Below the pieces are notes generated by a model, which worked only from the letters and a program-made list of their open reading frames with translations, ran no database searches and had not been told where the DNA came from. The translations under genes and the position numbers were made by a program. Positions 61,179-64,000 of a stretch of 64,000 nt of DNA are shown piece after piece (the stretch's first letter is position 1; the number at the start of each line of letters is the position of its first letter). The DNA is taken from assembly GCF_009884975.1 (NCBI RefSeq), contig NZ_CP041970.1, forward strand, positions 3,038,001 through 3,102,000. The letters are read 5' to 3'. The DNA comes from Acinetobacter dispersus (lineage in GTDB: Bacteria > Pseudomonadota > Gammaproteobacteria > Pseudomonadales > Moraxellaceae).

Positions 61179-62186
61179 ATGAAGAAGGGAATTCTTGCAT
61201 TGGGGGCAATGCTGATTTTTGCTGTGCAAACAGAAACACAGGCTGCGAGCAAAATTTGTGTTTTTGATCTACTCGGCAAATCGGGAGAAGCTTATAAGGC
61301 TATGGAGGAATGGGCTTTAGCTGCCAAAGCGTGGCGTGGTGATAGTTACTTGATCAGTTACCAAAACGAAGCACTGGCCGAAAATGATTTTGAACAAGGC
61401 AAATGCGATGGTGTGTATATGACCTCCATGCGTGCACGCCGTTATAACAAGTTTGCAGGCTCAATTGATGCAATTGGTGCTGTTCCTAGTTATGCGATTG
61501 CACAGAAAGCGATTAGTTTTGCTTTGGATAAGCGCAATCAACGCCGTTTGATCAGTACCGTTGATAATGAAAACTATGAAGTTGCTGGAATTTCGCAAAT
61601 TGGTCTGGCTTATATTTTTGTCAAAGACAAGAAAATGAATACCATTGAGCAAATCAAAGGCAAGAAGTTTGCTGTTCTTGGTTATGATGAAGCGCAAAAA
61701 ATCGTAGTCAAAAGCTTGGGTGGACAAGCGGTCCTTGCGGATGTATCAGATATCGCGAAAAAATTTAATAATGGGCAGGCCGATATCATGGCTGCGCCAG
61801 CCTATGCCTACAAACCATTAGAGTTGCATAAAGGTTTGGGCAATGATGGGGCGATTATTACCTTTCCTGCTGTAAATATGACCATGGATTTAATTATTCG
61901 TCCTGAAAAATTCTCCAGTAATTTTGGGCAAAATTCACGAGCTTGGTTTCTTGGTCGTTTGAATACCAATTTTGCTCTGATTCAGCGTTTAGAATCAGAA
62001 TTGCCAGCCAAATACAAAATGAACCTCAGTAATGAAGATAAAACTCGTTATCAACAAATCCTGCGTGAAGCACGTATGGGATTGACTAAACGTGGTATTT
62101 ACGATGCCACCATGATGAATGTACTCAAACGTGCACGTTGTACCGTGGATCGGACCAATTTTGAATGTACTTTAGGTGGTGAATAA
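61179..62186 (+). CDS. Putative periplasmic solute-binding protein (DUF6091-like), copy 1
   Basis: 335 residues. Signal peptide MKKGILALGAMLIFAVQTET-QA, then KICVFDLLGKSGEAYKAMEEWALAAKAW and a GKCDGVYMTSMRARRYNKFAGS block that resembles TRAP/phosphate-type binding folds. C-terminal RARCTVDRTNFECT carries two cysteines. I believe the family is annotated as DUF6091 or 'putative solute-binding protein'; the ligand is unknown. First of three tandem paralogues. Confidence 0.8.
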   Translation: MKKGILALGAMLIFAVQTETQAASKICVFDLLGKSGEAYKAMEEWALAAKAWRGDSYLISYQNEALAENDFEQGKCDGVYMTSMRARRYNKFAGSIDAIGAVPSYAIAQKAISFALDKRNQRRLISTVDNENYEVAGISQIGLAYIFVKDKKMNTIEQIKGKKFAVLGYDEAQKIVVKSLGGQAVLADVSDIAKKFNNGQADIMAAPAYAYKPLELHKGLGNDGAIITFPAVNMTMDLIIRPEKFSSNFGQNSRAWFLGRLNTNFALIQRLESELPAKYKMNLSNEDKTRYQQILREARMGLTKRGIYDATMMNVLKRARCTVDRTNFECTLGGE

Positions 62187-62390
62187 ATCAGTACATAGGG
62201 GATGGATGTTTCAATACTCTCCTTTTGAGTTGATATTGGCCTAAAACATTAAAACGTGATCAAGTCTGTTAAAACTGACGAAAACCCGATGTATGTATAT
62301 AAAAGCGCTATGCATTTAGGAAAAAGCTGACTATATTTATCGAGCACTGATGGAAAATTGTGCAAGATAGTAAAAATAAGGGAAAACGAG

Positions 62391-63392
62391 ATGAAAAAAG
62401 GACTTTGGGCATTGAGTGCTACGGCTCTATTTGTCATGGCTACTCCTGTACAGGCAAAACAACAAATTTGTGTTTTTGATTTATTGGGTAAGGCTGGGGA
62501 GTCTTATAAACTGATTGAAGAATGGAAGCTTGCCTCTAAAACATGGCAGGGCGATGTTGAATTAATTCCTTATCAAGATGAAGAAAAAGCGGAAAAAGAT
62601 TTCGATGCAGGCAAATGTGATGGCGTGTATATGACCTCCATGCGTGCACGTAAATATAATAAATTTGCAGGCTCAGTCGATGCGGTTGGTGCAGTTACCA
62701 GTAATGCCATTGCACAAAAGGCAATCACCTATGTATTGGATAAACGAAATCAGCATCGTTTAACGGCAACAGTCAACGGTGATAAATTTGAAGTCGTCGG
62801 TATTATCCAAGTGGGATTGGCATATATCTTTGTCCGCGACAAAAAGATCGACACCATTGAAAAAGCCAAAGGTAGAAAATTTGCTTATCTACACTATGAT
62901 CAAGCACAAAAAACCATTGTTGAAAGCATAGATCTAGTTGCTGTCCCATCTGATATTTCTGATTTCGTGAAGAAATTTAATAGTGGCCAAGTAGATGTGA
63001 TTGCTGCACCAGCGTACGCCTATAAACCACTTGAAATTAGTAAAGGCTTAGCTAATGGGGCGCTGTTTAATTTTCCTGTGGTGAATATTACAGGTGACTT
63101 AATTATTCGTCCGAGTCAATTCCCGAATGGATTTGGTCCACAATCTCGACAATGGTTTGTCAATAAACTGCCAAGTAACTTTGCCATGGTGCAACGTTTA
63201 GAGGCAGGAATGAACGCGAGAAAAATTACCTTGTCGAGCGAAGATAAAGTTCGTTATCAAAAAATGTTACGTGATGGTCGCATGAATTTAACCAAGCAGG
63301 GCGTATACGATGCTAGTATGATGAATGTACTCAAGCGTGCCCGTTGTACGGTTGAGCGGACAAACTTTGAGTGTACTTTGAGTGGTGAATAA
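62391..63392 (+). CDS. Putative periplasmic solute-binding protein (DUF6091-like), copy 2
   Basis: 333 residues, close paralogue of copy 1 with the same layout: signal peptide ending VQAK, QICVFDLLGKAGESYKLIEEW, GKCDGVYMTSMRARKYNKFAGS and C-terminal RARCTVERTNFECTLSGE. The ATG was chosen because it starts the signal peptide; the frame is open 11 codons further up. It is followed by a terminator-like hairpin at 63514. Confidence 0.8.
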   Translation: MKKGLWALSATALFVMATPVQAKQQICVFDLLGKAGESYKLIEEWKLASKTWQGDVELIPYQDEEKAEKDFDAGKCDGVYMTSMRARKYNKFAGSVDAVGAVTSNAIAQKAITYVLDKRNQHRLTATVNGDKFEVVGIIQVGLAYIFVRDKKIDTIEKAKGRKFAYLHYDQAQKTIVESIDLVAVPSDISDFVKKFNSGQVDVIAAPAYAYKPLEISKGLANGALFNFPVVNITGDLIIRPSQFPNGFGPQSRQWFVNKLPSNFAMVQRLEAGMNARKITLSSEDKVRYQKMLRDGRMNLTKQGVYDASMMNVLKRARCTVERTNFECTLSGE

Positions 63393-63513
63393 CAAGGAGA
63401 ACAGCAGTACAAAAATATAAATCTATAAACAAAGTGAGGCATATATAACAAATTTGCCTATGAAAATAATAGAAATAGATAAAACTGGGTAAAAAGTATA
63501 CAAACTAGACATA

Positions 63514-63541
63514 AAAATAGAGTATAAGCTCTATTTTTTTT
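63514..63541 (+). terminator. Terminator after solute-binding copy 2
   Basis: AAAAATAGAG/CTCTATTTTT stem with a 6-base loop and nine T in total. It resembles the hairpin at 61076. Confidence 0.75.
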
Positions 63542-63609
63542 CAAAAAACATGATTAATATTTGCTTCGAACAAGGAGACAAACATAAAGTTTGTGAAGGG
63601 ATGAAAAAT

Positions 63610-64000
63610 ATGAAAAAAATTGCACTTGCTCTTGCAGCAACTTCGATCTTAGGTGTATCTGCTTCTACTCAAGCAGCAATTGACGTGTGTGTATTCGACT
63701 TATTAGGAAAGTCAGGTGAATCATACAAAATGATGCAAGACTGGGCACTCGCAGCGAAAAGCTGGGGCGCTGATGTCAATCTTCTCGCGCTTACAGATGA
63801 GCAGGTTGCGGATAACAACTTTAAAGCAGGTAAATGTGCTGCTGTTGCAATGACCGCTATGCGTGCCCGCCCATATAACAAGTTTGCTGGTTCTGTAGAT
63901 TCATTAGGTGGTGCGCCAAGTAATGAAGTTGCACAACGCGCAATTACTTATGTTCTAGACGCACGTAATGCAGCAAAAATGACCACCACTTTAGGTGGAA
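63610..64000 (+). CDS. Putative periplasmic solute-binding protein (DUF6091-like), copy 3, cut by window end
   Basis: The first 130 residues of a third paralogue. Signal peptide KKIALALAATSILGVSASTQA, then DVCVFDLLGKSGESYKMMQDW and GKCAAVAMTAMRARPYNKFAGS, where the CDGVYMTS of the other copies reads CAAVAMTA. GAAGGG lies eight bases before the ATG; another ATG nine bases upstream is too close to it. The rest lies beyond the window. Confidence 0.8.
   Translation, partial: MKKIALALAATSILGVSASTQAAIDVCVFDLLGKSGESYKMMQDWALAAKSWGADVNLLALTDEQVADNNFKAGKCAAVAMTAMRARPYNKFAGSVDSLGGAPSNEVAQRAITYVLDARNAAKMTTTLGG

Overview
The window looks like the replication-origin half of a chromosome from an Acinetobacter species (Gammaproteobacteria, Moraxellaceae). 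The gene order rpmH-rnpA-yidD-yidC-mnmE on one side and dnaA-dnaN-recF-gyrB on the other, the low G+C, the DnaA N-terminus, and the LtrA, DUF6091-like and matrixin-like families all fit that genus. I cannot name the species from sequence alone. No insertion sequence, prophage, CRISPR array, integron or resistance island was seen.

Layout: 1-3.3 kb holds the 3' end of ileS followed by lspA and fkpB, then a flavin reductase. 3.3-4.7 kb has a structured intergenic stretch (possible small RNA), a solitary AAA ATPase and a small membrane protein. 4.8-10.5 kb is a complete rRNA operon on the minus strand (16S, tRNA-Ile, tRNA-Ala, 23S, 5S) with promoter, processing stems and terminator. 10.6-15.3 kb carries a periplasmic cyclophilin, an esterase, a small lipoprotein, a degenerate metallo-beta-lactamase-fold protein and its divergent LysR regulator. 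15.3-18.1 kb is grpE and dnaK, each with a sigma-32-like promoter. 18.2-23.7 kb has an UlaG-like hydrolase and three tandem matrixin-like proteases whose catalytic domain is interrupted by a Q-rich coiled coil.

23.7-29.5 kb has an MltB-type transglycosylase, an AT-rich array of repeated 12-16-mers with DnaA boxes, purE-purK and mpl. 29.6-34.4 kb is a four-gene minus-strand operon (acyl-CoA dehydrogenase, APH-like kinase, histidine phosphatase, SDR) with a divergent LysR gene; its content resembles a 4-hydroxyacyl-CoA route. 34.5-45.2 kb holds LtrA, a TerC gene behind a yybP-ykoY (manganese) riboswitch, a YgiB/YgiC-like pair, guanine deaminase, hpt, a DsbC-like protein and a PilU-like ATPase. 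45.3-56.5 kb is the oriC neighbourhood. 56.6-64 kb has a Fur-box-preceded PepSY gene with a 58-residue partner, a DedA protein, an ABC-F ATPase and three tandem putative solute-binding proteins, the last cut by the window end.

The most interesting signals lie outside the genes: (i) a second cluster of DnaA boxes and AT-rich repeats at 25.0-25.6 kb whose repeat is shared with oriC at 49.6-50.1 kb; (ii) a dispersed three-hairpin element present twice with compensatory base changes; (iii) four parS-like palindromes scattered around the origin.
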